Part shown: positions 43,292 to 51,550 of the stretch, piece by piece
Layout of the letters: each line of letters begins with the position of its first letter
How positions within the stretch are numbered: the stretch's first letter is position 1
From: Streptomyces spiralis
Lineage (GTDB): Bacteria; Actinomycetota; Actinomycetes; Streptomycetales; Streptomycetaceae
Assembly (NCBI RefSeq): GCF_014654675.1
Contig: NZ_BNBC01000037.1
Span: forward strand, 1 to 64,000
Reading direction: 5' to 3'
DNA: 64,000 nt
The notes under the pieces: model-generated
The model's input: the letters and a program-made list of their open reading frames with translations, nothing else
What the model was told of the DNA's origin: nothing
The model's database searches: none
Program-made: the position numbers and the translations under genes

Positions 43292-44167
43292 ATGGCCGGC
43301 ACCCATCCCACGGACCCGATCGCCGAAGCCTTCGAGTCCCACCGGGAGCGGCTCCGCGCCGTCGCCTACCGCATGCTCGGATCACATGCCGATGCGGAAG
43401 ACGTGGTCCAAGAGGCGTGGCTGCGTCTCTCCCGCCAGGACACCGACACCATCGACAACCTCGGCGGCTGGCTGACCACGGTGGTCGGACGCATCAGCCT
43501 CGATGTCCTACGGTCGCGCCGGACGCGCCCAGAAGTCTCCTTCGGTGACCAGCTACCCGAATTCACCGTGACGCTCGACGAGCCTCCTGCCCCGGAGGAC
43601 TTTGTAGCACTCGGGGACTCCGTCGGCCTCGCGCTCCTCACGGTCCTCGACTCGCTGCGCCCTGACGAACGGCTGGCATTCGTGCTGCATGACGTGTTCG
43701 CCGTGCCCTTCGGCGAGATCGGCACCATTCTCGGCAAATCCGCCGACGCGACCAAAATGCTCGCCAGCCGAGCCCGCAGGAAGGTGCAAGCCGCCCAGCA
43801 GCCGACAAGCGCCGGCCGGCAACAACGCGAGGTGGTCCAAGCCTTCCTGGCCGCGGCCCGCGACGGTCAGTTCGAGCAGCTGCTGCAGGTTCTCCACCCC
43901 GAGGTGAAGTTCACCGTCCACACCCCGAACGGCACGTTCGTCACGCTCGGAGCCACCGAAGTCGCCACCCGCGCGCGAGTGGCCGGCAGCGCGGCACGAG
44001 GACATGCGGCGACCGTCAACGGCCACCCCGGGGTCATCTCCTGGAGCGAGGACGGGACCCCGCTCTCCCTCCTCGCCTTCACCGTCGCCGATGGCCGCAT
44101 CACCGAGATCACCGCCCTGGTCGACCCGGACGAACTCGCGCTCATGGACCTGCCGGACCCGGTATGA
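43292..44167 (+). CDS. SigJ-like ECF sigma factor with SnoaL C-terminal domain
   Basis: 291 residues, GGGAGG upstream. Sigma region 2: SHRERLRAVAYRMLGSHADAEDVVQEAWLRL. Region 4: LRPDERLAFVLHDVFAVPFGEIGTILGKSADATKMLASRARRKV (split in two helices). A C-terminal NTF2/SnoaL-like domain (about 175-290) follows: VVQAFLAAARDGQFEQLLQVLHPEV, then DGRITEITALVDPDELALM. No anti-sigma gene is adjacent; in this class the C-terminal domain controls activity. The WLPEP linker motif of typical ECF41 is not seen, so it is a SigJ-like outlier of the group. Confidence 0.93.
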   Translation: MAGTHPTDPIAEAFESHRERLRAVAYRMLGSHADAEDVVQEAWLRLSRQDTDTIDNLGGWLTTVVGRISLDVLRSRRTRPEVSFGDQLPEFTVTLDEPPAPEDFVALGDSVGLALLTVLDSLRPDERLAFVLHDVFAVPFGEIGTILGKSADATKMLASRARRKVQAAQQPTSAGRQQREVVQAFLAAARDGQFEQLLQVLHPEVKFTVHTPNGTFVTLGATEVATRARVAGSAARGHAATVNGHPGVISWSEDGTPLSLLAFTVADGRITEITALVDPDELALMDLPDPV

Positions 44168-44545
44168 CTCCCTACCGGCGAAGTCGGGGCATATACAGGG
44201 GAAGGTAGGCCCGCCCCTCACAACATTGTTTACGAGAGTCGGCCGCGTGCCAACACTGTCGACTTCACATTGTCGGAGTGCGGTACACTGATCACAGTGT
44301 TCCCGGCGCAGGGTTGGTAACCCTTCTTAGGCGTCAGGAGCACTTCCACACCCGCTGCATGGAGCCGAGCGGGTGCAGTGCCCCGGACGTCAATCGATCC
44401 CCCGCGAGTCGGCGTCCGGGGCCACCCACAGTCGCCGGACGGTGCGCGGAGTCCGACGGGCGGGGAGTGAGACCGGTACCCGGCCGACCCGGCCGACCCG
44501 GCCGACCCGGCCGCCCATGAAGCCCTGGATCGCCCGTCCTACAGG
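44168..44545. other. 378-bp stretch with operator-like and tandem repeats
   Basis: No gene. It has ACACTG-ATCA-CAGTGT at 44285-44300 (6-bp arms, TetR-like spacing) and a related AACACTGT 30 bp before it, then a 9-bp tandem repeat CCGGCCGAC (about 3.8 copies) at 44480-44513, just beyond the end of the next sigma gene. Confidence 0.5.
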
Positions 44546-45277
44546 TCAGCCGACCTCCAGCAACGCCCCGAACCCCGGGACCGGCAGAGGGGCGCCCAGC
44601 GTCTTGTCTTCTCGACTGCGAGTGGGGCCGGGGGACTTGCCACCGGCTGTACGGACGTCGTCCGGGGCCAGGAGAGCCTCCAATGACGCGACGTCTCCGG
44701 TCCGCGCCGCCGAGACGAAGGCGTCGAGGAGCCGCCGGTGCTCGACCGTATCCACGAACTCCCGCTGCTCGGCCGAGAGGTGCTTGCGCGCCCGGCTCAC
44801 GATCTTCCTCACATTGACAGGGGTCAGCCCCAGTATCTCGGCGATCTCGGCGTAGCCGTAGTCGAACGCCTCGCGCAGTACGTAGGCGGCCCGCTCGCTC
44901 GGGTTCAGCTTCTCCAGGACAATGAGCAGGGCCAGCTCGAGTGCCTCGGCCCGTTGTGCGCCGACCTCCGGGTCGCTGCTCGTGTCGACGGGCTCGGGCA
45001 ACCAGGGGCCGATGTAGGTCTCGCGGCGCACTCGGGCGGACTGGGCCACGTTGATGGCCAGTCGGGTCGTCGCACTCGACAGGAAGGCCACGGGGTTCAC
45101 CACCACCGAGCGGTCCGTTCTCTGCCAGCGCAGCCATACGTCCTGGACCACGTCCTCGGCCTCCGTCGCACTGCCCAGAACGCGGTACGCGATACCGAAC
45201 AGACGTGGGCGGAGCTCCACGAAGACAGAAACGGCCTCGTCCAGGGTGCCCTCCGTGGAGGGCGTCTCACGGTGCAT
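44546..45277 (-). CDS. ECF41-type sigma factor with truncated C-terminal domain
   Basis: 243 residues, GGAG upstream. Regions 2 and 4 are intact: ELRPRLFGIAYRVLGSATEA EDVVQDVWLRW (split), LNPSERAAYVLREAFDYGYA and IAEILGLTPVNVRKIVSRAR. The linker holds WLPEP (92-96), the ECF41 signature. After SLEALLAPDDVRTAGGK the frame leaves the expected SnoaL-like domain and ends in unrelated proline-rich codons, so DGGGK is scrambled and NPDKL is absent. Its paralogue at 53881-54777 retains about 70 more residues. Loss of the domain is known to alter ECF41 activity, so this form may be deregulated. Confidence 0.9.
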   Translation of the reverse strand: MHRETPSTEGTLDEAVSVFVELRPRLFGIAYRVLGSATEAEDVVQDVWLRWQRTDRSVVVNPVAFLSSATTRLAINVAQSARVRRETYIGPWLPEPVDTSSDPEVGAQRAEALELALLIVLEKLNPSERAAYVLREAFDYGYAEIAEILGLTPVNVRKIVSRARKHLSAEQREFVDTVEHRRLLDAFVSAARTGDVASLEALLAPDDVRTAGGKSPGPTRSREDKTLGAPLPVPGFGALLEVG

Positions 45278-45448
45278 GATCTTTCTGTCTCCGTTCCCCG
45301 CAGATCGGTGCTTCGGTGCCGTCGGCGGACGCGCTCGTACAGCCGCCGTGTGACGGTCCGTTTCGTCGGCCGGCTCCTGGACGCGTCACAACAAGTCACA
45401 ACGACTTCAACCGTGTCTGCTTCTTAGACCACGACCACTGTCGATCTG

Positions 45449-46336
45449 TTACAGGTCGGAGGTGCCGTGGGTGTGGGGGCGGTTCCAGGTGCGCAGCTTG
45501 TCGGGGTTGAGGACGGCCCAGACCTGGATGACGTGGTGGTCGGTGATGTCGAAGCTGATGACGGCGGCGACCTGGCCGTTGTGGCGTACGACGATCGCGG
45601 TGCGGCCGTTGGCGGGGCTGAGGTCCACGGTGGTGTGCGGGCGGGGGGTGAGGAGGGTGAGCAGGGTGCGGGCGACTTGCTGGTTGCCGTGCACCGGTCG
45701 GGTGAGGGCGCGGACCTTCCCGCCGCCGTCGAAGAACGCGGTCGCGTCGGGTGCCAGCAGGGACGCCAGGTGGGTGGCGTCGGCTGTGGTGCAGGCCAGC
45801 CGGACCGCGCGGACGATCCTGTCGTGCTGGTGTGGTGTGGTGGGGTGTGCGCGGCTGGTGCGCAGGCTGCGGCGGGCGCGGTCGGCGAGTTCGGCGCATT
45901 CGTGTGGTGTCCGTCCCACGATGCCGGCGACCGCTCGCGGTGGCATGGCGAAGACGTCGTTGAGGACGAACGCCGCCCGTTCAGCGGGGGAGAGGGCGCC
46001 CAGGGCGTTGAGCAGGGCCTCGCCGATCTCCTCCTCCAGGGCCCGGTGGAGTCCCGCCGCCGCGTCGCCGTCCTTCCCGCCCGCACCCGTGTGCCGTCGC
46101 TCGGGCAGGATGAGGCGTGCCAGGCAGATGGAGCCGGTGGTTTCGGTCAGCCAGGCACATGGGTCGGTGATGTGTGCTCTCTGGAGATCGGACAGGCTGT
46201 ACCACTGCCGGTAGGTCTCGGTGACGGCGTCTTCGGCCTCGGGGCCTGTGCCCAGCATCCAGTAGGCGACATTGAGCAGATGCCGTCGTTCGTCGAGCAG
46301 ATCCGCGATCGGCACCGCATCACCGGCCTGGTCCAT
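45449..46336 (-). CDS. ECF41-type sigma factor with SnoaL-like C-terminal domain
   Basis: 295 residues. Region 2 is somewhat degenerate (LNVAYWMLGTGPEAEDAVTETYRQWY split). Region 4 is ALSPAERAAFVLNDVFAMPP with AVAGIVGRTPHECAELADRA. The C-terminal NTF2-like domain carries both hallmarks of ECF41: DGGGK (203-207) and NPDKL (277-281). Its promoter region contains TGTCACA-N15-CGGTC at 46478-46504, the same motif found before eleven other transcription units, so it looks autoregulated. No anti-sigma factor is adjacent. It is the best candidate for the regulator of the downstream cluster. Confidence 0.93.
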   Translation of the reverse strand: MDQAGDAVPIADLLDERRHLLNVAYWMLGTGPEAEDAVTETYRQWYSLSDLQRAHITDPCAWLTETTGSICLARLILPERRHTGAGGKDGDAAAGLHRALEEEIGEALLNALGALSPAERAAFVLNDVFAMPPRAVAGIVGRTPHECAELADRARRSLRTSRAHPTTPHQHDRIVRAVRLACTTADATHLASLLAPDATAFFDGGGKVRALTRPVHGNQQVARTLLTLLTPRPHTTVDLSPANGRTAIVVRHNGQVAAVISFDITDHHVIQVWAVLNPDKLRTWNRPHTHGTSDL

Positions 46337-46477
46337 ACGCCATCCTCCCTCTCACACAGCACCGCATCGCCACCACTGAGATGGGCTGGATCGACGTCCG
46401 TGACGGTCGGCGGACGGAGCATCCGGTCCCGGGATGCCTTGGCCCACGGGCTCGTCTTCGGTGCCCTCAGCAGTGCA

Positions 46478-46504
46478 GACCGGACAGGCACGGATCATGT
46501 GACA
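46478..46504 (-). promoter_or_regulatory. ECF41-type promoter of the sigma gene
   Basis: TGTCACA-N15-CGGTC, minus strand, 142 bp before the start of the sigma gene ending at 45449. No ATG/GTG follows at short distance. Confidence 0.75.
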
Positions 46505-46621
46505 TCAGGACGCGCCTGTCACCGCGACCCCCTGGGGGAACTCGCGAAACACAACGGTGTGACAAGATGTTGTTCCGGCGCCGTTGGCGAGGCGTCGATC
46601 ACTGATGAAAGGGACCTGTCC

Positions 46622-47356
46622 ATGCCTGCCATCCTGATTCACGGCGTCCCCGACACCCACCGGGTATGGGACGGCGTGCGACGGCACCTGACCCGGACCG
46701 ACGTGGAGGCCTGGGACTTGCCCGGCTTCGGTGCGGCGCGCCCGGCCGGCTTCGGCTCCACGAAGGAGGAGTACGTGGACTGGCTCGTCGAACGGCTGGA
46801 GCGGGTCGGTGAGCCGGTGGACCTGGTCGGTCACGACTGGGGGTGCATCCTCACCGCCCGCGTCGCCTATCTGCGCCCCGATCTGGTCCGTACCTGGGCC
46901 GGAGGCAACGGGCCGATCAACTCCGATTACAAGTGGCACCCGTTGGCCAAGATCTGGCAGGACCAGGTCGAAGGCGACCGCTTCATGGAGGAACTGCAAG
47001 CGGAACCGTTCGCCGAGGATCTGGCGACCGGCTTCGACGTACCCATCGACCTGGCCAGGGAGATGGCGAGCCGCGTGGACGGGCCGATGAAGGATGCCAT
47101 CCTCAAGCTGTACCGGTCGGCTCTGACCATGGGGGCGGAGTGGGAGCCGGGACTGTCCGCAGTGTCCGCGCCGTGCCTGGTCTTCTGGGGGGCGCTTGAC
47201 CCCGCCTGCCAGATCGAGTTCGGGCGCAAGCTCGGTGCCTCCCTGCACGCCTCCGCGGTGATCGAGATGGACTGCAATCACTGGCCTCTGCTTCAGCGGC
47301 CCGCGGAGGTGGCCGAGATCTTGGAGGCGCACTGGAGCCTGCACACGAGCGCGTGA
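46622..47356 (+). CDS. Alpha/beta hydrolase, epoxide hydrolase/haloalkane dehalogenase-like
   Basis: 244 residues, ATG at 46622 behind AAAGGGACC. HGVPDTHRVWD is the oxyanion motif, VDLVGHDWGCILTARVAYL holds the nucleophile Asp, LVFWGALDPACQIEFGRKL includes the acid and EMDCNHWPLLQRPAEVAEIL the His. A cytosolic hydrolase of the Asp-nucleophile type; the substrate is unknown. Divergent from the sigma gene at 45449. Confidence 0.9.
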   Translation: MPAILIHGVPDTHRVWDGVRRHLTRTDVEAWDLPGFGAARPAGFGSTKEEYVDWLVERLERVGEPVDLVGHDWGCILTARVAYLRPDLVRTWAGGNGPINSDYKWHPLAKIWQDQVEGDRFMEELQAEPFAEDLATGFDVPIDLAREMASRVDGPMKDAILKLYRSALTMGAEWEPGLSAVSAPCLVFWGALDPACQIEFGRKLGASLHASAVIEMDCNHWPLLQRPAEVAEILEAHWSLHTSA

Positions 47357-47479
47357 CGAACGCGTCGGCCGGGCCGACGGAACGGCGGGCACCTGGACCA
47401 GGCGGACACGTTGCACGAAGGCAGGGTGCCTGTGTGGTGGGTTCGGGCATGCGCAGGGGGTGCCGGGGCCGGCGTGATG

Positions 47480-47985
47480 GGTGTTCAGGCGTACGGACTG
47501 AAGCATGTCGAGGAGACCGTGGCGATCCGCGACCGGCTGCTCACCTCGTTCGACCGCGCGGCGACCCTTCCGCGCGGGCCCGAGCGCAGCAGGCTCGTGC
47601 GGATCTCCGGGTCGGCACGGACACCGAGGCGGTGGTCGATGCCTGGGCGGCCGGCGACGACGCCTCGGTTCCCGACCTCGCGGCCGGGCGACCGGATGCC
47701 CGCACGGTGCCCGACGCCCGGCACGCCGTCCGTCAGGGCCGGCGTCTGGCGAAGAACATCCTGGCGTCAATGCGTGGCCGGCCGATCAGGGACTACGTGC
47801 ACTACAGCCAGGGGGTGGTGGCCACGCTGGGGCTGGGACGTGGCATCTTCCAGTACCGGAGCCTGGTCATCAAGGGCTTCCCGGCCTGGCTGATGCACAG
47901 GGGTTACCACGTTCTGGCCGTACCCAGCTGGGAAGGTAAGGCCCGTGTTTTCGCGGTGTGGGCCACCGCCGCCTTCTACGGCCGC
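47480..47985 (+). pseudogene. Type II NADH dehydrogenase remnant
   Basis: Fragments in two frames: GVQAYGLKHVEETVAIRDRL with LLTSFDRAATLP (middle of the enzyme), then after a deletion DAWAAGDDASVPDLAAGRPD, RQGRRLAKNILASMRGRPI, YVHYSQGVVATLGLGRGIFQ and KGFPAWLMHRGYHVLAVPSW. This is the C-terminal half of an NDH-2. The FAD- and NADH-binding folds at the N-terminus are lost. The 3' end overlaps the start of the convergent gene. Confidence 0.85.
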
Positions 47986-48524
47986 TTGGCGGCGCGGTAC
48001 AGACCGCGGCCGACACGGCGAATGCGGGAGGTGCCGACCAGACGGTCGAGGGTGCTCCGGACGGCGTTGATGCTGCCACTGTCGGTGTCACGGCCCAGAG
48101 CGGCGGCGACATCGCGGGCACGGACGTCGGTGTCCGCGACTTCGGCGAAGTACGCCAGGATCTGTTCGGTCAGTTTGCCGTACTTCGATGCGCTGTCGGC
48201 CTCGGCCTCGGCGTCGGTGCGATCGGGCCTCGCCCGGCTCTCACCGGCGTCCTCGGGCGTGTCCGCGGGTGTCGCTCGCCGCGCGGGCGCCGGCTCCGTC
48301 GCCGGTCGGACATCCACAGGAGCGGGTGCCGCGGACGACGAAGCGGCCATGGGCATCAGGGCCTGAAGGGCGCTGAGCGCTCGCTGCACGGAGTCCAGGT
48401 GAGCGGTGACGGCGGACAGTTCCCTCTCGAGCGCCTGCTTCTGGACCTCCAGCCGGGCCAGGTCCTCTCGGAGGCTCTCGGCGGTGATCTCGATGTTGCG
48501 AGCCGTGGGGGTCACGGAGCCCAT
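47976..48524 (-). CDS. Coiled-coil protein with C-terminal winged-helix-like domain
   Basis: 182 residues. An N-terminal coiled coil (ITAESLREDLARLEVQKQAL, ERELSAVTAHLDSVQRALSA) is followed by an Ala/Pro-rich linker. The final domain reads KYGKLTEQILAYFAEVADTD, RARDVAAALGRDTDSGSINA and VRSTLDRLVGTSRIRRVGRG, which looks like a winged helix (helix 2-3 with a basic wing). It may be a DNA- or protein-binding partner. I do not recognise a named family. It sits just before the small coiled-coil gene at 48719 on the same strand, and both could be one unit. Confidence 0.65.
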   Translation of the reverse strand: MGSVTPTARNIEITAESLREDLARLEVQKQALERELSAVTAHLDSVQRALSALQALMPMAASSSAAPAPVDVRPATEPAPARRATPADTPEDAGESRARPDRTDAEAEADSASKYGKLTEQILAYFAEVADTDVRARDVAAALGRDTDSGSINAVRSTLDRLVGTSRIRRVGRGLYRAAKRP

Positions 48525-48718
48525 GCGTTCCTCTCGTCCTCAACCCTTGTTCCGGCGGGGCCGCCGATGTGCCGGCGGCGTCAGCCCGGCCCAACACCGG
48601 GGGGATGCTTCCCGGACATCATATGCAGCGGCCCTGCCGGTCGGGAACGGAGCGGGCGGACACCGGAGAGCACGCGTCGACAGCCGGGACGACTCACCGG
48701 ATCCGCCCGCGCGATCCG

Positions 48719-48970
48719 TCAGGTGCGGCGGGTCGCCGAGTGATCGAGCCGGGTGTCGCCTGCCTCGCCCAGGTGCTTATGGCCGTCGGCGGGCCCAGCC
48801 CCCGAGTGCTGTAGTTGCCGGAGGGTCTCGGAGACCGCCTCGATGCGGGCGTCCACCGTGTTTATCGCCTCTCGCAGCAGGCGCAGCCGGCCCTCGAGCA
48901 GCGCCGCCTCCGCCACCAGCGACGCGGTGGTGGCGGCGGGATCGGCCTGCCGGTCAGTGCTTCGGGGCAT
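48719..48970 (-). CDS. Small coiled-coil protein
   Basis: 83 residues from the ATG at 48970 (GGAAGGACGAGAGG upstream). TASLVAEAALLEGRLRLLRE and AINTVDARIEAVSETLRQLQ form one long amphipathic helix with heptad spacing; the tail is His/Gly-rich. The shape parallels the N-terminal half of the neighbour at 47976-48524. An ECF41-type promoter lies at 49051, and a 19-codon leader ORF starting 6 bases after it ends just before the ribosome binding site. Confidence 0.65.
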   Translation of the reverse strand: MPRSTDRQADPAATTASLVAEAALLEGRLRLLREAINTVDARIEAVSETLRQLQHSGAGPADGHKHLGEAGDTRLDHSATRRT

Positions 48971-49050
48971 CCTCTCGTCCTTCCTCAGCTTGTGCCGGAT
49001 CTTCGCCGCAGGCCTGAGCGGATGCTGCCGCAAGCCGTCGACACCGCATA

Positions 49051-49077
49051 GACCAGGCAATGGGGGGAGCTGTGACA
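49051..49077 (-). promoter_or_regulatory. ECF41-type promoter of the small coiled-coil gene
   Basis: TGTCACA-N15-TGGTC. A GTG lies exactly 6 bases further (start 49044) and opens a 19-codon leader ORF (VSTACGSIRSGLRRRSGTS) ending at 48985. Confidence 0.7.
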
Positions 49078-49184
49078 GCGCCGTGCGCGCATGCTGCATC
49101 GGAGCGGCTCAGTGTCCGCCGAAACGGCCTGCTCGGCTCGGCTCACCGCGTTGCTGTGGAATATGGCACCGACGGTGGGTTGGC

Positions 49185-50102
49185 ATGAAAGTGTGTTTCG
49201 GCGACACGATGTCGTCATCCGAGGACGGAGGGCGCGGTACGGGACCTGTCGGTGACGCCCTGCCGATCGCGGAGTTGCTCGATGAGCGGCGGCACTTGTT
49301 GGAGGTCGCTCACTGGATGGTGGGCAGCCGCGTCGTGGCCGAGCGTGTCGCCGACGAGGCGTACCGGCAGTGGTACGGGCTCTCCGATCACCAGCGTGCG
49401 CGGATCACGGCGCCACGCGCCTGGCTGACCCAGGTCGTCGGGGGCATCTGCCTGGCGCTGCTGGCCCTGCCCGGCCGCCGGGAGGAGGCCCAAGGCCCTG
49501 TGCCGAGGAGGGGACAGCGCGGTACCGGCCTGGAGGGCGAGGCCGGCGCAGGGTTGCTGCGGACGTTGGAAACGCTGTCACCGGCCGAGACGGCGGCGTT
49601 CGTGCTTGACGACGTCTTCGTACCGGCACCGGGCGCGGTCGCGGGCCTCGTGGGACAGTCCGAGGCGGAATGCGCCGAGCCGACGGACCGGGCCCGTCAG
49701 AGCATTCGGGCCCGGTGCGCACAGCCGACGCCGCCACGCCGGCGGGACGAGATGGCCCACGCCGTACGACACGCGTGCGCCGACGAGGACGCCGACCGCC
49801 TGGCGTCCCTGCTGACCCCCGACGCCACCGCGTTCTTCGACGGCGGAGGCAAGGTCCGCGCGCTGACGAGGCCCGTCATCGGCAGCGAACGCGTCGCCCG
49901 AAGTCTGCTGACCCTGCTCGCCCGACACCCCCGCACCACCTTGCACACTCACCCCGTGAATGGGCGCACCGGTCTGGTCGCCCGCTTCGACGACCGGGTC
50001 GCAGCAGTCATCGCCCTCGACATCGCCGGCTCCCGTGTCGTCCAGGTCTGGGTCGTCCTCAACCCCGACAAACTGCGCTCCTGGAACCGCCCTCGCCCCT
50101 GA
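49185..50102 (+). CDS. ECF41-like sigma factor paralogue, degenerate region 2
   Basis: 305 residues from ATG 49185 (an ATG at 49209 is an alternative). It parallels the sigma factor at 45449-46336 from LPIAELLDERRHLLEVAHWM onward, and keeps DGGGK and NPDKL in the NTF2-like C-terminus. Region 2 is worn: DAEDVVQ is replaced by VVAERVADEAYRQWYG. Region 4 is LSPAETAAFVLDDVFVPAPG and AVAGLVGQSEAECAEPTDRA. It may have lost promoter recognition and act as a decoy or ligand sensor. Confidence 0.88.
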   Translation: MKVCFGDTMSSSEDGGRGTGPVGDALPIAELLDERRHLLEVAHWMVGSRVVAERVADEAYRQWYGLSDHQRARITAPRAWLTQVVGGICLALLALPGRREEAQGPVPRRGQRGTGLEGEAGAGLLRTLETLSPAETAAFVLDDVFVPAPGAVAGLVGQSEAECAEPTDRARQSIRARCAQPTPPRRRDEMAHAVRHACADEDADRLASLLTPDATAFFDGGGKVRALTRPVIGSERVARSLLTLLARHPRTTLHTHPVNGRTGLVARFDDRVAAVIALDIAGSRVVQVWVVLNPDKLRSWNRPRP

Positions 50103-50259
50103 CGACTCGCCCAGGAGTTCGGCCGCGGTGGCCGGCCGCAGAGCGGGAGCGTGGCCGCGGCGGTCATGAAGGTGGCGGGGCGGCCGTCCCGGTGCCGGCG
50201 CAAGACACGGAAACCACCTCGTTCAGGTAGAGAGGCGGTCGGACGCGGCATCGGCTCGA

Positions 50260-50286
50260 TGTCACACACGCGCCGACCGTTCTGTC
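50260..50286 (+). promoter_or_regulatory. ECF41-type promoter of the whiB-like gene
   Basis: TGTCACA-N15-CTGTC. A GTG occurs 7 bases later (50294) in frame with the WhiB protein, giving a possible 121-residue leaderless form. Confidence 0.72.
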
Positions 50287-50392
50287 TTTTCCAGTGACGA
50301 GCGATGACGCAGAGCCCACCCACGTCTTCGCACTCCCTCACGACGAGCCGCCCCCCGAGACCGTATCCGTCCCTCACCGCAGGAGGTGTTCC

Positions 50393-50659
50393 ATGGATTG
50401 GCGCGAACGGGCGCTTTGCCAAGGCGAAGATCCTGATCTGTTCTTCCCGATAGGCAACATCAACAGTGGCCCGGTGGCGATACAGACGGACGAGGCGAAG
50501 TCCGTCTGCCGTCGTTGCCCCGTGACGGAGCGGTGCCTGGCCTGGGCCATGGACGCGGATCCGGTGGAGGGCATTTGGGGCGGCACGACGGAAGGGGAGC
50601 GCCGCGCCATGCGACGGCGCACGGTGCGCACGCCGGAGGCGACGGAAACCGCCGCGTGA
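50393..50659 (+). CDS. WhiB-family iron-sulfur transcriptional regulator
   Basis: 88 residues from the ATG at 50393 (AGGAGG 7 bases before). The four cluster ligands are C9, C39, C42 and C48 (ALC, VCRRCPVTERC), followed by the glycine turn GIWGGTTEGERR and a basic C-terminus. WhiB proteins sense O2/NO through a [4Fe-4S] cluster and act with the housekeeping sigma factor. The reading frame is open back to a GTG at 50294, 7 bases after an ECF41-type -10 element, so a longer form with 33 extra residues may be made from a leaderless mRNA. Confidence 0.93.
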   Translation: MDWRERALCQGEDPDLFFPIGNINSGPVAIQTDEAKSVCRRCPVTERCLAWAMDADPVEGIWGGTTEGERRAMRRRTVRTPEATETAA

Positions 50660-50738
50660 GCGCAGGCCGAGTGACCGGACCAGGCTGTAATGGCGGTGGA
50701 AGGAGCCGAAGCCGCGGACCACGGTCAGGGGAACGGGC

Positions 50739-50774
50739 GGGCGGGGTGGTTGCGGAACGGGTACCGCCCCGCCC
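50739..50774. terminator. Hairpin between whiB-like and YceI genes
   Basis: GGGCGGGGTGG pairing with CCGCCCCGCCC (11 bp, one G-U pair) with a 14-nt loop, between the two convergent genes. Confidence 0.75.
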
Positions 50775-50788
50775 ACGCCGGCGTCCGG

Positions 50789-51388
50789 TCAGGCCGCCGG
50801 GTCCCGGTCGACCCGTATCGCGGAGATGTCCAGGGCCAGAGTCACCTTGTCGCTGACGAGGACACCCCCCGTCGCCAACGGCGTGTTCCAGGCCAGGCCC
50901 CAGTCCGAACGCCGCAGGGTGGCCGAGCCCTCGAATCCGACCCGGTGCTGCCCGTAGGCGTCCTCGCCGGCTCCGCCGAAGACGACGTCGATGCCCAGGG
51001 GCAGCTCGACGTCCTTGATGCGCAGAGCGCCCGTGAGGCGGAACTCCTCGTCGCCGAGCGGGACGATGCCGGTGGAACTGAAGACCATCAGGGGAAACGT
51101 CGCGGAGTCGAAGAAGTCGGGTCCCCCCAGGTGCGCGTCGCGCTCGTGGATTCCCGTGTCCAGGCTGTCGGTCTGGACACTCACGTACGCCTCGGAACGG
51201 GACGGGGCGGAGCCGTCGAGTTTGAGAAGGCCCTCGAAACGGTCGAACCTCCCGCGGACATTGGAGATCATGGCGTGCCGGACGGAGAAACCGATCGAGC
51301 TGTGGACCGGGTCGATGGTGTAGATACCGGTCACCGCCGGGTAGGAACCGGAACCGGGAGGAACGGCCTGATCGTGTTGCATCAGCAT
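50789..51388 (-). CDS. YceI-family lipid-binding protein
   Basis: 199 residues from the ATG at 51388. IYTIDPVHSSIGFSVRHAMI opens the lipocalin-like barrel; VRGRFDRFEGLLKLDG, YVSVQTDSLDTGIHERDAHL and FEGSATLRRSDWGLAWNTPL complete it. YceI proteins bind isoprenoids or fatty amides in a cytoplasmic or exported barrel. No signal peptide is seen. It is downstream of the NmrA gene on the same strand, but a hairpin (51516-51544) lies between, so only partial readthrough is likely. Confidence 0.93.
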   Translation of the reverse strand: MLMQHDQAVPPGSGSYPAVTGIYTIDPVHSSIGFSVRHAMISNVRGRFDRFEGLLKLDGSAPSRSEAYVSVQTDSLDTGIHERDAHLGGPDFFDSATFPLMVFSSTGIVPLGDEEFRLTGALRIKDVELPLGIDVVFGGAGEDAYGQHRVGFEGSATLRRSDWGLAWNTPLATGGVLVSDKVTLALDISAIRVDRDPAA

Positions 51389-51515
51389 GGTGAGTGGCTT
51401 TCTCTGCGGTTGGTGTCTGTCGGTGCCAAGGCGTCTCGGCGTCTCGGCCGCAGCCGCGCCGGACATGAAGAAGGGGCCTGCGTGCCGCGGCGCGGATGAC
51501 AGGCCCCCTCTCGCG

Positions 51516-51544
51516 GGGGCGGGCCCGACCCCGGGGCCCGCCCC
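51516..51544 (-). terminator. Hairpin downstream of the NmrA gene
   Basis: GGGGCGGGCCC and its perfect complement around a GACCCCG loop, beginning 7 bases after the NmrA stop. Confidence 0.75.
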
Positions 51545-51550
51545 GGCGGC

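Noticed and set aside
44480..44513. CRISPR or minisatellite reading of the CCGGCCGAC repeat
   Set aside because: Units are contiguous, 9 bp and fewer than four; no spacers or cas genes. No CRISPR array was seen anywhere in the window.
44278..44520. Small plus-strand protein between the sigma genes
   Set aside because: Low-complexity Pro-Gly-Arg tail made by the tandem repeat, no ribosome binding site.
46535..46570. TGTCACA on the minus strand near 46565
   Set aside because: The -10 position reads AGTTC; the true site is 60 bp further on.
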